Assembly (NCBI GenBank): GCA_913031125.1
Contig: CAJWFK010000002.1
Span: forward strand, 1 to 64,000
From: an uncultured Woeseia sp.
GTDB taxonomy: Bacteria > Pseudomonadota > Gammaproteobacteria > Steroidobacterales > Woeseiaceae
DNA length: 64,000 nucleotides
Direction: 5' to 3'
The translations under genes were made by a program, and so were the position numbers. The notes under the pieces were generated by a model that was given only the letters and a program-made list of their open reading frames with translations, did no database searches and was not told the origin of the DNA. Of this stretch, positions 54,199 to 63,761 are shown one piece after another (position 1 is the stretch's first letter; each line of letters begins with the position of its first letter).

Positions 54199-56373
54199 TT
54201 GGACGTTACCTCAAACCTTAATTCACTGAATAGTGCTCAGCACGAAGCAGTAACCTCGCCCCCAGAACCGGTGCTAGTGATTGCCGGCGCTGGGAGCGGA
54301 AAAACAAGAGTACTTACCAATCGTGCTGCCTGGCTAATTGGCTCCGAAGGTATAGCTCCACAGAGCCTGCTAGCCGTCACATTTACTAATAAGGCTGCGA
54401 AAGAGATGCGTGATCGCATCGAAACTCTTCTTAGTATATCGGTGAACCATTTGTGGATAGGTACTTTTCATAGCCTGGCCCACCGATTGCTGCGCACGCA
54501 CTGGCGTGACGCTAACCTGCCACAAGCCTTTCAAATTATCGACGCAGACGATCAGTTCCGTATCCTAAAACGTCTTATTAAAGATTCAGATGTCGACGAT
54601 GATCAGTGGACAGGTCGCGAAGTCCAATATTTTATCAATATGCAAAAAGATGAAGGGCTGCGAGCGGAACACCTAACTGATAATAATGATCCCAATAGGA
54701 GGCAAATGATTGCTTTTTACCGCCAATATCAGGAAACATGCAATCGCAGCGGTCTAGTAGATTTTGCTGAATTGTTGCTCCGCGCACACGAACTCTGGCG
54801 GGATAACCAAGAAATCCTTTCCTTCTACCGCCAACGATTTAAACACCTGTTAGTTGATGAATTCCAGGACACTAACGCCATACAGTACGCGTGGCTCCGC
54901 ATCCTAGCTGGTGAAACAGGCGTTCCTTTCGTAGTCGGTGATGATGACCAATCTATTTATCGCTGGCGGGGAGCCAAAGTAGAGCATATACAACAATTCC
55001 AACAGGACTTCCCGGACGCGGCCGTGATTAAGCTTGAACAGAATTACCGCTCCTCCGCAACAATTCTTAAGGCGGCCAACGCTGTTATTACGAATAACGA
55101 TGCACGCCTTTCAAAAAATCTATGGACAGAAGGCCCAACGGGTGAGCTCATACAGGTCTATTCTGCCTATAACGAACGCGATGAGGCTGATTTTATTACC
55201 GGTCGTCTTCAAGTCTGGAGTGACCACGGAAACGCCCGAACAGATTCGGCTGTGTTATATCGCTCTAACGCCCAGTCTCGTGTCCTTGAAGAAGCATTAA
55301 TTAATGCCGGTTTACCATATCGTATATACGGGGGCTTACGATTTTTTGAAAGGCAAGAAATAAAAGACTCGCTCGCATATTTGCGCTTGAGCGTGCATAG
55401 AGACGACGACAGCTCATTCGAACGGATTGTTAACCGGCCAAAACGTGGAATTGGTGTACGAACCTTGGAAATAATTCGAAATTATGCACGCGCACACAAC
55501 TGTTCAATGTGGTCAGCCGCGGCTAAAGCCGCGCAAGGCCAACTAAGTAACCGTGCAACAACCTCGATTGTCGTTTTCCTAAACCTTGTTGAGAGGATAT
55601 CTAAAGATATAGAGAGCCTGCCCCTGCATGAAAAAGTCGATCACATTAATAAAGCCAGTGGACTTATAGATTTTTTTGCTCAGGAAAAAGGAGAGCGTGC
55701 CGCAACACGCATAGAGAATTTAGAAGAGCTGGTTAGCGCGGCCAAAAGCTTTCAACAAGATCCAGACGACGCATTAACCGACCTCGATGCTTTTCTATCT
55801 AACGCTGCTCTCGAAGCAGGCGAGCGACAATCTGGTGAGTGGGAGGATTGTGTCCAACTTATGACGATGCACTCCGCAAAGGGCCTCGAATTTCCGCTTG
55901 TCTTTCTATGTGGTTTAGAGGATGGATTGTTTCCCCACCAACGATCCCTATCAGACAATGACGGGCTGGAAGAAGAACGGAGGCTATGCTATGTCGGTAT
56001 TACCCGCGCAAAGGAAAAACTTTATGTCACATACGCTGAACAACGGCGCTTGCATGGTACGGAAAATTTCGCCCAACCGTCGAGATTCATTTCAGAAATT
56101 CCGGAAGAATTGAAAGAAGAAGTTCGACCGCAGCGTCCTACAGGCCGAACAGTGTACAGACGACCCGAGGTTGCGATACACAATGGTACTAGTCACAGTG
56201 CAGCGGCCGAAATTGGAGTAAGGCTAGGACAGAGAGTGCATCACCCAAAATTCGGGGATGGCATTGTTTTGAGTTGTTCTGGCCAAGGAACTCATGCCCA
56301 GGTCGAAGTTAACTTCGAGCAAGCGGGAACAAAAATACTAGTGCTTGCGTATGCAAATCTCGAACTGTTGTAG
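54199..56373 (+). CDS. uvrD: DNA helicase II UvrD
   Basis: A superfamily 1A 3'-5' helicase for nucleotide-excision and mismatch repair. The 724-aa protein has the Q motif LNSAQHEAV, Walker A GAGSGKTRVL, VTFTNKAAKEMRDRI, Walker B VDEFQDTNAIQ, GDDDQSIYRWRGA, QNYRSSATIL, TMHSAKGLEFP and YVGITRAKE. The extended C terminus ends in the RNAP-binding Tudor-like segment HPKFGDGIVLSC. The start is TTG at 54199 (MDVTSNLNSLN), matching the family. I saw no LexA box upstream. Confidence 0.95.
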   Translation: MDVTSNLNSLNSAQHEAVTSPPEPVLVIAGAGSGKTRVLTNRAAWLIGSEGIAPQSLLAVTFTNKAAKEMRDRIETLLSISVNHLWIGTFHSLAHRLLRTHWRDANLPQAFQIIDADDQFRILKRLIKDSDVDDDQWTGREVQYFINMQKDEGLRAEHLTDNNDPNRRQMIAFYRQYQETCNRSGLVDFAELLLRAHELWRDNQEILSFYRQRFKHLLVDEFQDTNAIQYAWLRILAGETGVPFVVGDDDQSIYRWRGAKVEHIQQFQQDFPDAAVIKLEQNYRSSATILKAANAVITNNDARLSKNLWTEGPTGELIQVYSAYNERDEADFITGRLQVWSDHGNARTDSAVLYRSNAQSRVLEEALINAGLPYRIYGGLRFFERQEIKDSLAYLRLSVHRDDDSSFERIVNRPKRGIGVRTLEIIRNYARAHNCSMWSAAAKAAQGQLSNRATTSIVVFLNLVERISKDIESLPLHEKVDHINKASGLIDFFAQEKGERAATRIENLEELVSAAKSFQQDPDDALTDLDAFLSNAALEAGERQSGEWEDCVQLMTMHSAKGLEFPLVFLCGLEDGLFPHQRSLSDNDGLEEERRLCYVGITRAKEKLYVTYAEQRRLHGTENFAQPSRFISEIPEELKEEVRPQRPTGRTVYRRPEVAIHNGTSHSAAAEIGVRLGQRVHHPKFGDGIVLSCSGQGTHAQVEVNFEQAGTKILVLAYANLELL

Positions 56374-56406
56374 AATGTAGTTGGAGTACAAGGCCGTCTA
56401 CAGATA

Positions 56407-57783
56407 ATGAAAATATTAATTCTTGGCGCGGGCCAGGTTGGCTCATCCGCGGCATACCACCTCTCGAAGGAGGACGCCAACGAAGTCACTGTGGTTGATG
56501 TCCGCCCAGACATATTACGAGATTTACAAGATCGTCTCGATATCCGAACCGTCGTAGGGCATGCCGCCTATCCCGATGTGCTCGAACGCGCTGGTGCCAA
56601 TGACGCGGACATTGTAATCGCCCTAACAGACACGGATGAAATAAATATGGTTGCCTGTCAGGTAGCTTATAGCCTGTACCACACACCTACAAAGATATCT
56701 CGTATACGGTCTGCGGAATACATGAATGCACCGAAATTGTTCGCCCAAGATGCGCTCCCAGTAGACGTTCGAATTAGCCCGGAACAATTAGTCTGCGATT
56801 ACATAGAACAACTTTTAGTTTACCCAGGAGCGCTGCAGGTGCTTGATTTCGCTGCTGGAAGAGTCCGTCTTGTTGGTGCTAGAGCCGATCATCGTGGCTC
56901 ACTAGTAGGTCAAAAAATTTCCGCGCTCAAAGAACATATTCCTGATACCGAGGGTCGTATCGCCGCAATTTATCGAGACGGAAAATCCTTACAGCCCGAC
57001 GGAGATACGATCATTAACGAAGGGGACGAAGTATTTTTCATAGCTGCCCGAGAAGATGTCCGAGCATTTATGAGTGAAGTACGAAAATTAGAAGACCCTG
57101 TACGCCGCGTTATGATTGCTGGCGGTGGAAATATCGGCATGCGTCTCGCACTTGCGCTTGAAGAACATAACCAAGTAAAAATAATTGAACGAGATCCGGC
57201 ACGTGCCCGTCTCATTTCCGAGCACCTAAATAAGGCGATCGTCCTAGTTGGCGACGCGGCAGATGAGGAACTATTGCTCGAAGAGGACATCGATCGAGTA
57301 GATGTGTTCTGTTCCTTAACTAATGCCGAAGAGGCCAACATTCTTACAGCCATGCTTGCTAAACGCTTGGGAGCTCACAAAGTTATGGCTTTGATTAACC
57401 GACCATCTTTTGGTGACTTGGTCCAATCCGACACCATCGACATCGCCATATCGCCGCAACAAATCACGATTGGATCGCTGTTAGCGCATATTCGTCGTGG
57501 TGATGTAGTCAAAGTACATTCTCTGCGCCGTGGGGCAGCTGAAGCGATTGAAGCCGTAGCCCATGGTGATTCTGTGGAGTCCAAAGTGGTTGGAAGAAAA
57601 ATTGAAGATCTGGAACTACCTAAGGGCACGGGAATTGTGACTATTGTTCGCGGAAACGATGTAATCATGGCTCACCATGACACTGTTATCGAGACGGATG
57701 ATCACGTCATTCTATTTATGACTGATCGCCGTAAAATTAACAAAATTGAAGACCTATTCCAGGTTGGCGTTTCATTTGTATAG
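56407..57783 (+). CDS. trkA: Trk potassium uptake regulator TrkA
   Basis: A peripheral NAD-binding regulator of the Trk K+ channel. The 458-aa protein contains two RCK_N-RCK_C repeats: ILGAGQVGSSAAYHL at residues 4-18 and IAGGGNIGMRLALAL at about 238-252 are the two dinucleotide-binding motifs. Full length for the gammaproteobacterial type. It is followed by trkH after 51 nt; this trkA-trkH adjacency differs from E. coli, where the two are unlinked. Confidence 0.95.
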   Translation: MKILILGAGQVGSSAAYHLSKEDANEVTVVDVRPDILRDLQDRLDIRTVVGHAAYPDVLERAGANDADIVIALTDTDEINMVACQVAYSLYHTPTKISRIRSAEYMNAPKLFAQDALPVDVRISPEQLVCDYIEQLLVYPGALQVLDFAAGRVRLVGARADHRGSLVGQKISALKEHIPDTEGRIAAIYRDGKSLQPDGDTIINEGDEVFFIAAREDVRAFMSEVRKLEDPVRRVMIAGGGNIGMRLALALEEHNQVKIIERDPARARLISEHLNKAIVLVGDAADEELLLEEDIDRVDVFCSLTNAEEANILTAMLAKRLGAHKVMALINRPSFGDLVQSDTIDIAISPQQITIGSLLAHIRRGDVVKVHSLRRGAAEAIEAVAHGDSVESKVVGRKIEDLELPKGTGIVTIVRGNDVIMAHHDTVIETDDHVILFMTDRRKINKIEDLFQVGVSFV

Positions 57784-57834
57784 AGCATTCTTAATAACCC
57801 ATTCACTGGAAAATTACCGGATAATAACTGGGAC

Positions 57835-59286
57835 ATGAATTGGTCTACCACTCAACGCATTTTAGGCGTGTTGTTGATGATGTTCAGCGCTACGATGCTC
57901 ATTCCGATGCTCATCGGATTTTTCTATGGCGATGGCACTTGGCTACTATTCGTTCAGAGTCTTGCGCTGATTCTTGCGGCCGGCGCTACCTTCTGGTTTC
58001 CAGTCAGAAGGCAACGTAGGGAACTTGGGCTAAGAGACGGTTTTCTTATCGTCGCATCTTTCTGGATCGTACTCGGAAGCGCAGGTGCGTTGCCATTTTA
58101 TCTTGCCGATATATTGTCAATGTCCTTCACTGATGCTGTATTCGAGTCGGTTTCCGGAATTACCACAACCGGCGCAACGGTATTAAACGGGCTCGACACG
58201 CTCCCAAGGTCTATCCTGTTTTACCGACAACAACTGCAATGGTTTGGGGGTATGGGCATAATTGTCCTCGCCGTTGCAGTTTTGCCTATGCTTGGAGTTG
58301 GCGGCATGCAACTTTACCGCGCGGAAACGCCGGGTCCGATTAAAGATACAAAATTAACTCCGCGAATTACGGAAACTGCTAAAGCACTATGGTACGTCTA
58401 TTTGGCTTTTACAGTTTTTTGTGCTGCCGGTTATCTATTTGCAGGTATGGATCCATTCGACGCTATATGTCACGCGTTCTCGACCGTCGCTATCGGGGGG
58501 TTTTCAACACATGATTTATCTATTGGCTATTTCGATAGCCCCGCAATCAATTTAGTCGGAATTATTTTCATGGTACTTGCGGGTGTAAACTTTTCTTTGC
58601 ATTTTATTGCGTGGAGAAAAGTCTCTATAAACCAATATGGCAAAGATCCGGAGCTCAGGGCCTATATATTCGTTCTACTTATGGTGTCCGCGATTGTCAT
58701 TGTCTCTTTATCAATGCTAAATACTTATGACTACTGGCCCGACACAATTATTAACGGCCTCTTTCAAGCAGTATCAATAGCTACTACAACTGGCTTTACC
58801 ACTGCAGATTATCCAAATTGGCCCGGTGCATTGCCGGTATTACTAATATTCGCAAGCTTTGTTGGTGGCTGCGCAGGGTCAACGGGTGGGGGAATTAAAG
58901 TTATTCGTTGTCTCCTGATTGTCAAACAGGGGACACGTGAAATAATACGCCTACTCCACCCCAGAGCGGAAATCCCAGTAAAGCTTGGGCAGACTGCTTT
59001 ACCATTTCGCGTTGTTGACGCAGTTTGGGGGTTTTTCTCAGTATACATAATAGTATTTGTAATAATGCTATTAGCGATGATGTCGACTGGTTTAGACCAA
59101 GTAACCGCATTTTCAGCCGTTGCTGCCACAATTAACAACCTCGGCCCAGGGCTTGGCGAAGTATCCTCCGGTTTCATGTTGCTTTCCAACTCTGCGAAGT
59201 GGATATCTATCATCGGAATGCTGCTAGGCCGCCTTGAGATATTTACACTTTTAGTTTTAATCTCACCGGCTTTTTGGCGCCATTGA
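57835..59286 (+). CDS. trkH: Trk potassium uptake channel TrkH
   Basis: A 483-aa K+ channel of the SKT family with four M1-P-M2 repeats. Selectivity-filter Gly residues are seen in SGITTTGATV, ATGGFSTHDLS as AIGGFSTHDLS, TTTGFTTADY and NNLGPGLG. About ten to twelve transmembrane segments. It pairs with the upstream trkA; its last codons overlap the start of the TRAP dctQ gene by 4 nt, probably by compaction rather than function. Confidence 0.95.
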   Translation: MNWSTTQRILGVLLMMFSATMLIPMLIGFFYGDGTWLLFVQSLALILAAGATFWFPVRRQRRELGLRDGFLIVASFWIVLGSAGALPFYLADILSMSFTDAVFESVSGITTTGATVLNGLDTLPRSILFYRQQLQWFGGMGIIVLAVAVLPMLGVGGMQLYRAETPGPIKDTKLTPRITETAKALWYVYLAFTVFCAAGYLFAGMDPFDAICHAFSTVAIGGFSTHDLSIGYFDSPAINLVGIIFMVLAGVNFSLHFIAWRKVSINQYGKDPELRAYIFVLLMVSAIVIVSLSMLNTYDYWPDTIINGLFQAVSIATTTGFTTADYPNWPGALPVLLIFASFVGGCAGSTGGGIKVIRCLLIVKQGTREIIRLLHPRAEIPVKLGQTALPFRVVDAVWGFFSVYIIVFVIMLLAMMSTGLDQVTAFSAVAATINNLGPGLGEVSSGFMLLSNSAKWISIIGMLLGRLEIFTLLVLISPAFWRH

Positions 59287-59801
59287 TCGCTAAGCCACAA
59301 TCTCGATTTCTGGGTTTAATTGACCGTATAAGTATTTTTACAGGCCAAGTTGCTGCTTGGCTCACACTCGCAATGGTGCTAGCAACATTCACTATCGTGA
59401 TCCTACGATACGTCCTCGACACGGGAGCAATTTGGCTACAAGAATCAATCATCTGGATGCATGCGATGATCTTCATGCTTGGTGCTGCATACACTTTGCA
59501 ACGAGACGAACATGTCCGTGTTGATATTTTCTATCGCAAGATGAGTAAAAAACATAGGGCGTTAGTGAACCTTCTGGGAATTCTTTGTTTTGTATTCCCG
59601 CTGTGTATTGTTCTGCTATATGAGGGTTTTGACTACGTCCGTCTCTCCTGGGCCATGCGCGAAATTTCAAGAAACGCCGGAGGGCTCACTTATCCATTTA
59701 TACCGCTACTTAAGACGAGTTTGCTAATCATGCCCACCATGCTGTTACTCCAAAGCACATCGATTGCTTTACGGGCTTTTTTAACGCTAAAGGGCTCCTG
59801 A
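59283..59801 (+). CDS. TRAP transporter small permease (DctQ)
   Basis: A four-helix membrane subunit of a tripartite ATP-independent periplasmic transporter. The 172-aa protein has a first helix near residues 17-42 (VAAWLTLAMVLATFTIVILRYV), the family block GAIWLQESIIWMHAMIFMLGAAYTLQRDEHVRVD and two more C-terminal helices. Only TTG starts are available (59283 or 59274), both overlapping trkH. It pairs with dctM 3 nt downstream. Confidence 0.9.
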   Translation: MIAKPQSRFLGLIDRISIFTGQVAAWLTLAMVLATFTIVILRYVLDTGAIWLQESIIWMHAMIFMLGAAYTLQRDEHVRVDIFYRKMSKKHRALVNLLGILCFVFPLCIVLLYEGFDYVRLSWAMREISRNAGGLTYPFIPLLKTSLLIMPTMLLLQSTSIALRAFLTLKGS

Positions 59802-59804
59802 TTA

Positions 59805-61175
59805 ATGGATTGGGTGCCATTTATTTTGTTTGTATGCGTAGTTTGTTTTTTACTAACGGGCTTCCCGGTAGCTTTCGCTCTTGGAGGGACTGCGCTAATT
59901 TTTGCGTTTAGCGGCATACTTGCGGGCACCTTCGAAGCGGCATTTCTAACCGCACTACCAACCCGAATTTTCGGCATAATGACTAACGAAACTTTGGTGG
60001 CTGTTCCACTCTTTGTCTTCATGGGTATAACCCTTGAACGAGCTAACATTGCGGCAAATTTACTTGAAACTCTAAGCATGCTATTTAGTAAATTGCGCGG
60101 TGGCTTGGGCATTTCTGTCACAGTAGTTGGCATGCTGCTAGCTGCCAGCACCGGTATTGTCGGTGCAACCGTGGTGACCATGGGGCTTTTATCGCTGCCA
60201 ACAATGCTTAAAAAAGGCTATGCCCCTAGCATAGCCGCCGGGACTATCTGCGCTTCTGGAACACTAGGACAAATTATTCCTCCGTCGATTATCTTAGTTA
60301 TGCTTGGTGATGTAATTTCCTCCGCCTATCAACGATCACAACTTTCCCAAGGAAATTTTTCGCCAAATACCGTATCAGTCGGTGACCTCTTTGCTGGCGC
60401 CCTTATTCCAGGCCTTATGCTTGTGGTCCTTTATATTGTCTATTTGCTCTTTAAGGCAACAGTGCATCCAGAACTAATGCCAGCAAATCACATCAACAAA
60501 AATGAAACCGTCGTGCCTAGACAGTTTTTTCGCGCAGCCGCACCGCCATTGATCTTAATTTTCTCAGTGCTTGGTTCGATCCTCGCTGGCCTTGCAACCC
60601 CAACGGAAGCGGCCGGCGTGGGAGCAATGGGGGCCGCAATTATCGCTTCTTACTTCGGCTCTCTAAATCCCAACCTCCTCCGTGAAATCATGCGTGCCAC
60701 ACTTAGAATAAGCAGCATGGTTTTTATGATCCTAATTGGAGCATCAATATTTTCTTTAGTATTTCGTGGTTACGGCGGAGATGATGTCGTTCATTCCATG
60801 CTGTCTAGCCTACCTGGTGGTGCGTTTAGCGCGATGATCGTAGTAATGCTAATCGTGTTCCTCCTTGGTTTTGTACTAGACTTTATAGAGATAACCTTCG
60901 TTGTTGTACCTATTGTCGGGCCAGTTTTACTTTCGATGGGCCTTGACCCTGTATGGCTTGGCATCATGATTGCCATAAATTTGCAGACATCATTCCTTAC
61001 CCCGCCGTTTGGTTTCGCACTTTTCTACCTGCGAGGCGTTGCCCCACCGGATGTTTCTACAAGTGAGATTTACCGTGGTGTGATGCCTTTTATAGGCATA
61101 CAAGTTTTTGCCTTGATAATACTAACGTTGTTCCCCAGCCTCGTTACTTGGCTTCCCAGTAAACTTTATGGATAA
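59805..61175 (+). CDS. TRAP transporter large permease (DctM)
   Basis: A 456-aa permease with about 12 transmembrane helices, driving Na+- or H+-coupled uptake of an organic acid. Family motifs are VPLFVFMGITLERANIA, the hairpin block ASTGIVGATVVTMGLLSLP, ASGTLGQIIPPSIILVMLGD and the C-terminal NLQTSFLTPPFGFALFYLRGV. It has an extended hydrophilic loop (about 170-190, SAYQRSQLSQGNFSPNT) of the kind found in the keto-acid/mannitol subfamily. It is convergent with the methyltransferase-like gene, 7 nt apart; the binding protein is further on, on the opposite strand. Confidence 0.93.
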   Translation: MDWVPFILFVCVVCFLLTGFPVAFALGGTALIFAFSGILAGTFEAAFLTALPTRIFGIMTNETLVAVPLFVFMGITLERANIAANLLETLSMLFSKLRGGLGISVTVVGMLLAASTGIVGATVVTMGLLSLPTMLKKGYAPSIAAGTICASGTLGQIIPPSIILVMLGDVISSAYQRSQLSQGNFSPNTVSVGDLFAGALIPGLMLVVLYIVYLLFKATVHPELMPANHINKNETVVPRQFFRAAAPPLILIFSVLGSILAGLATPTEAAGVGAMGAAIIASYFGSLNPNLLREIMRATLRISSMVFMILIGASIFSLVFRGYGGDDVVHSMLSSLPGGAFSAMIVVMLIVFLLGFVLDFIEITFVVVPIVGPVLLSMGLDPVWLGIMIAINLQTSFLTPPFGFALFYLRGVAPPDVSTSEIYRGVMPFIGIQVFALIILTLFPSLVTWLPSKLYG

Positions 61176-61182
61176 ATTTGTG

Positions 61183-62319
61183 TTACTCAATCAATTTTCT
61201 TGTAACGGCAAATGTTTCATCATTAAACCAGAGCCCACCATTTTCCTGCAATACGTTCGACGTAGCTTCAAGATAGCCGCCTTTGGATGCAACCGGTTCA
61301 AGTCGTTCATCTTCTATTTGTGCCACATAAATAGCTGCATTCCACGCAGCAAAAAGAGTTGAGGTACCAATAGATTCGCCAATCTCCTCTGGCAGGGTAT
61401 GCATACTGTATTGAAATACTGCCTCCTCATCAGAACATTCATCGAATTCATAATTGTCCACATCATCTCCAAGATGTGCTTTTAGTACGTCTACCAGTTC
61501 ATGGCGATCAACTTTAAATGGATCTTCATCTGGCCATATCTTTCTCACAAGCTCTAAACCCGGATCATTCCCCATCGATTGAAAAACTGTTGCCCTACCA
61601 CCTGGTGCGAGGCTGCGGACAAGTGGTGCTAGTACTTTACTAACCTTAAATTCCGCTCCCATTCTTGCCCGCCATGGTTGGGAAATAACGATAAGATCAT
61701 AATTACTCGCCTGTTCTTCACCACACCGCGGAATCACATCATTAAGTGCAAATTTGTGGTCTTCCCTATAAAGGACTAACACTGTGGGCTTAACATAGAG
61801 TGGGTTACCGGTCTTGACACTAGCTTTGACCTGCCAGCCCTCAACGAGATCGGAATCCAAAGCCCTAAGCTGCTCCCCAAAGCCATGGGCCGTATCGCCC
61901 TTGAGCGCTACATCAAGCCAGTTTAGTTCCTTCAGTTTTTCAACATTATTTGGCATTAACCAGGGCGATTCTGCATAGTACAAATTAGTGAAAACAATCA
62001 CGCTAGCCGGATGCTCAACAAATCTATCGGGCATCTTTTCTAATGACAGACGAATATCTTCTAAGCTGATTTCTTTACCTACTACGTAAAACGGAATCGT
62101 AGGATGGCGACGGTGCATGGCCCGCATCAAATGTGTCAGTAAAGTCCCATCACCCATACCGGCATCAAACAGCCGAAACGCCGGTGGTTGGGGCTCAACA
62201 TACTGTAATTCTTCAGCACAGCGTTCGGCTACTTTCCATTTTTCATCACAAGTATTAACAAACGCCAGATACTTCTGTCTATTATCGTAAAAACGAAAAG
62301 GTCGTTTATCAACCACCAT
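61183..62319 (-). CDS. Uncharacterised protein with methyltransferase-like fold
   Basis: A 378-aa protein that I do not assign to a characterised family. Residues about 48-62 (FRLFDAGMGDGTLLTHLM) resemble a SAM-binding motif I; VVGKEISLEDI could be the acidic strand-2 motif; YDLIVISQPW and LAPGGRATVFQSMG resemble later Rossmann-methyltransferase strands. No signal peptide or transmembrane helix. It starts 3 nt after the dctP stop, so it is probably cotranscribed with the TRAP binding protein and may act on the transported compound; that link is inference. Confidence 0.65.
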   Translation of the reverse strand: MVVDKRPFRFYDNRQKYLAFVNTCDEKWKVAERCAEELQYVEPQPPAFRLFDAGMGDGTLLTHLMRAMHRRHPTIPFYVVGKEISLEDIRLSLEKMPDRFVEHPASVIVFTNLYYAESPWLMPNNVEKLKELNWLDVALKGDTAHGFGEQLRALDSDLVEGWQVKASVKTGNPLYVKPTVLVLYREDHKFALNDVIPRCGEEQASNYDLIVISQPWRARMGAEFKVSKVLAPLVRSLAPGGRATVFQSMGNDPGLELVRKIWPDEDPFKVDRHELVDVLKAHLGDDVDNYEFDECSDEEAVFQYSMHTLPEEIGESIGTSTLFAAWNAAIYVAQIEDERLEPVASKGGYLEATSNVLQENGGLWFNDETFAVTRKLIE

Positions 62320-62322
62320 CTA

Positions 62323-63417
62323 TTACACCTCTCGCGCTTGAAGTGCCGCTAATTCCGAAATATTCTGATACGGAGCTGATATGCGTTGAAATTCGTCGAA
62401 AGATTTTTTAATCCTCGCAGCCCAATCATCAGTTACTGCCAGCTCCTCAATAACCTGTTCACTTAGTTCTTTTAAGAGTGCCAATACCTCATCCGGTAGC
62501 CGCCTCACTTCAACCGTCGGATCCAAAGTAATCTGTTCGAGTGCCCTCGCGTTCCCGGCCGTATAATCGGCCATCATATCTAGGTTAATGGCCTGGCAAT
62601 TAACCGAAACGATTTCTTGCAGATCAGGTGGAAGAGAATCCCATGCCTCCCTGTTGATCGTGCACTGTACCATTGGTCCTATCTCATGCCACCCGGGATA
62701 ATAGTAATATCGAGCCACTTTATTTAATCCCAGTGCAATATCATTGTAGGGTCCAACCCATTCAGCGGCATCAATCGTACCTGTCTGCAGTGCGGTAAAA
62801 ATTTCGCTGGCCGGCACTGTAATTTGGGACACACCGGCGCGTTGCATTACTTCTCCGCCTAATCCCGGGATGCGCATTTTTAAACCCTTCAGGTCGTTCG
62901 CAGAATTGATTTCTTTATTGAACCACCCCGCCATCTGCATCCCGGTATTCCCAGCCGGAAAAGGAATCACATTGAAAGGTTTATATAGTTCTCTCCACAA
63001 CTGTAGGCCTCCACCATAGTACATCCAAGCATTTATCTCATGGACAGTTTGACCAAATGGGACAGTTGTAAAATATTGTGCTGCCGGCACCTTTCCCCGG
63101 TGGTAATAAGCCGAGTCATGACCCATTTGAACGGTACCCCGGCTTACTGCATCCAAAACTTCCAATGCTGGAACTAACTCCCCCCCAGCAAAAACCTTTA
63201 TTTTAAGCCTGCCGTTAGACGATTTTTCTATCCGTTCCGCTAAGCGCTCGACGCCGACCCCTAATCCGGGCAAACCAGCTGGCCATGCGGTTACGAGGTT
63301 CCATTCAAATCTCGATTCCTGCAAACCCTGGCTCCCTCCTGACACTGGGGCCTCCGTGGTACATGCCGTGACACCAGCAAGCGACGTTAAACCAGCGACA
63401 AAATCTCTTCTTTTCAT
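62323..63417 (-). CDS. TRAP transporter substrate-binding protein (DctP), Tat lipoprotein
   Basis: A 364-aa periplasmic binding protein. The N terminus MKRRDFVAGL is a twin-arginine signal, and the signal ends in a lipobox VTAC with Cys19, suggesting a Tat-exported lipoprotein. Binding-site blocks are KMRIPGLGGEV (carboxylate-binding Arg), GTIDAAEWVGPYND and YYYPGWHEIGPM, resembling the TakP-type keto-acid binders. The frame continues to a TTG at 63447, but the Tat signal favours the ATG at 63417. It presumably works with the convergent dctQM. Confidence 0.9.
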   Translation of the reverse strand: MKRRDFVAGLTSLAGVTACTTEAPVSGGSQGLQESRFEWNLVTAWPAGLPGLGVGVERLAERIEKSSNGRLKIKVFAGGELVPALEVLDAVSRGTVQMGHDSAYYHRGKVPAAQYFTTVPFGQTVHEINAWMYYGGGLQLWRELYKPFNVIPFPAGNTGMQMAGWFNKEINSANDLKGLKMRIPGLGGEVMQRAGVSQITVPASEIFTALQTGTIDAAEWVGPYNDIALGLNKVARYYYYPGWHEIGPMVQCTINREAWDSLPPDLQEIVSVNCQAINLDMMADYTAGNARALEQITLDPTVEVRRLPDEVLALLKELSEQVIEELAVTDDWAARIKKSFDEFQRISAPYQNISELAALQAREV

Positions 63418-63761
63418 TCCTAGGTAACGCTCATATCTGCTCAGCAAGGAACCACAGTGTAAATGTCACGCCATGAGTAGGAAACTGCTTTTTATAAGGC
63501 ATCAAAAAACCATATATTTAACTTTATAGGCATAATTTAACACTTGATATCCCACTTTTCTCATTTTCTATATATTGTGGACAATTGAATATCATAATCT
63601 AATTAATATAGATAGAATGTGGGATTTATTTATTAAAAAGGCCTGAAAAATCGAAATGAATCTTTTTATTCGACAGAGAATTCACGAAAAGTAACCTGCA
63701 GCACAACAATCCAGCTTATAATTAACCATACAAACATAATAAATATGCTAAAAGGACTTTT
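63418..63761. other. Intergenic, divergent dctP / dtd
   Basis: A 344-nt, very AT-rich divergent region that should hold both promoters. It includes a short palindrome ATTGT-GG-ACAAT near 63578 and separated complementary heptamers ATCCCAC and GTGGGAT about 70 nt apart. I cannot name a regulator for these. AAGGA about 6 nt before the dtd GTG is its ribosome-binding site. Confidence 0.5.
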
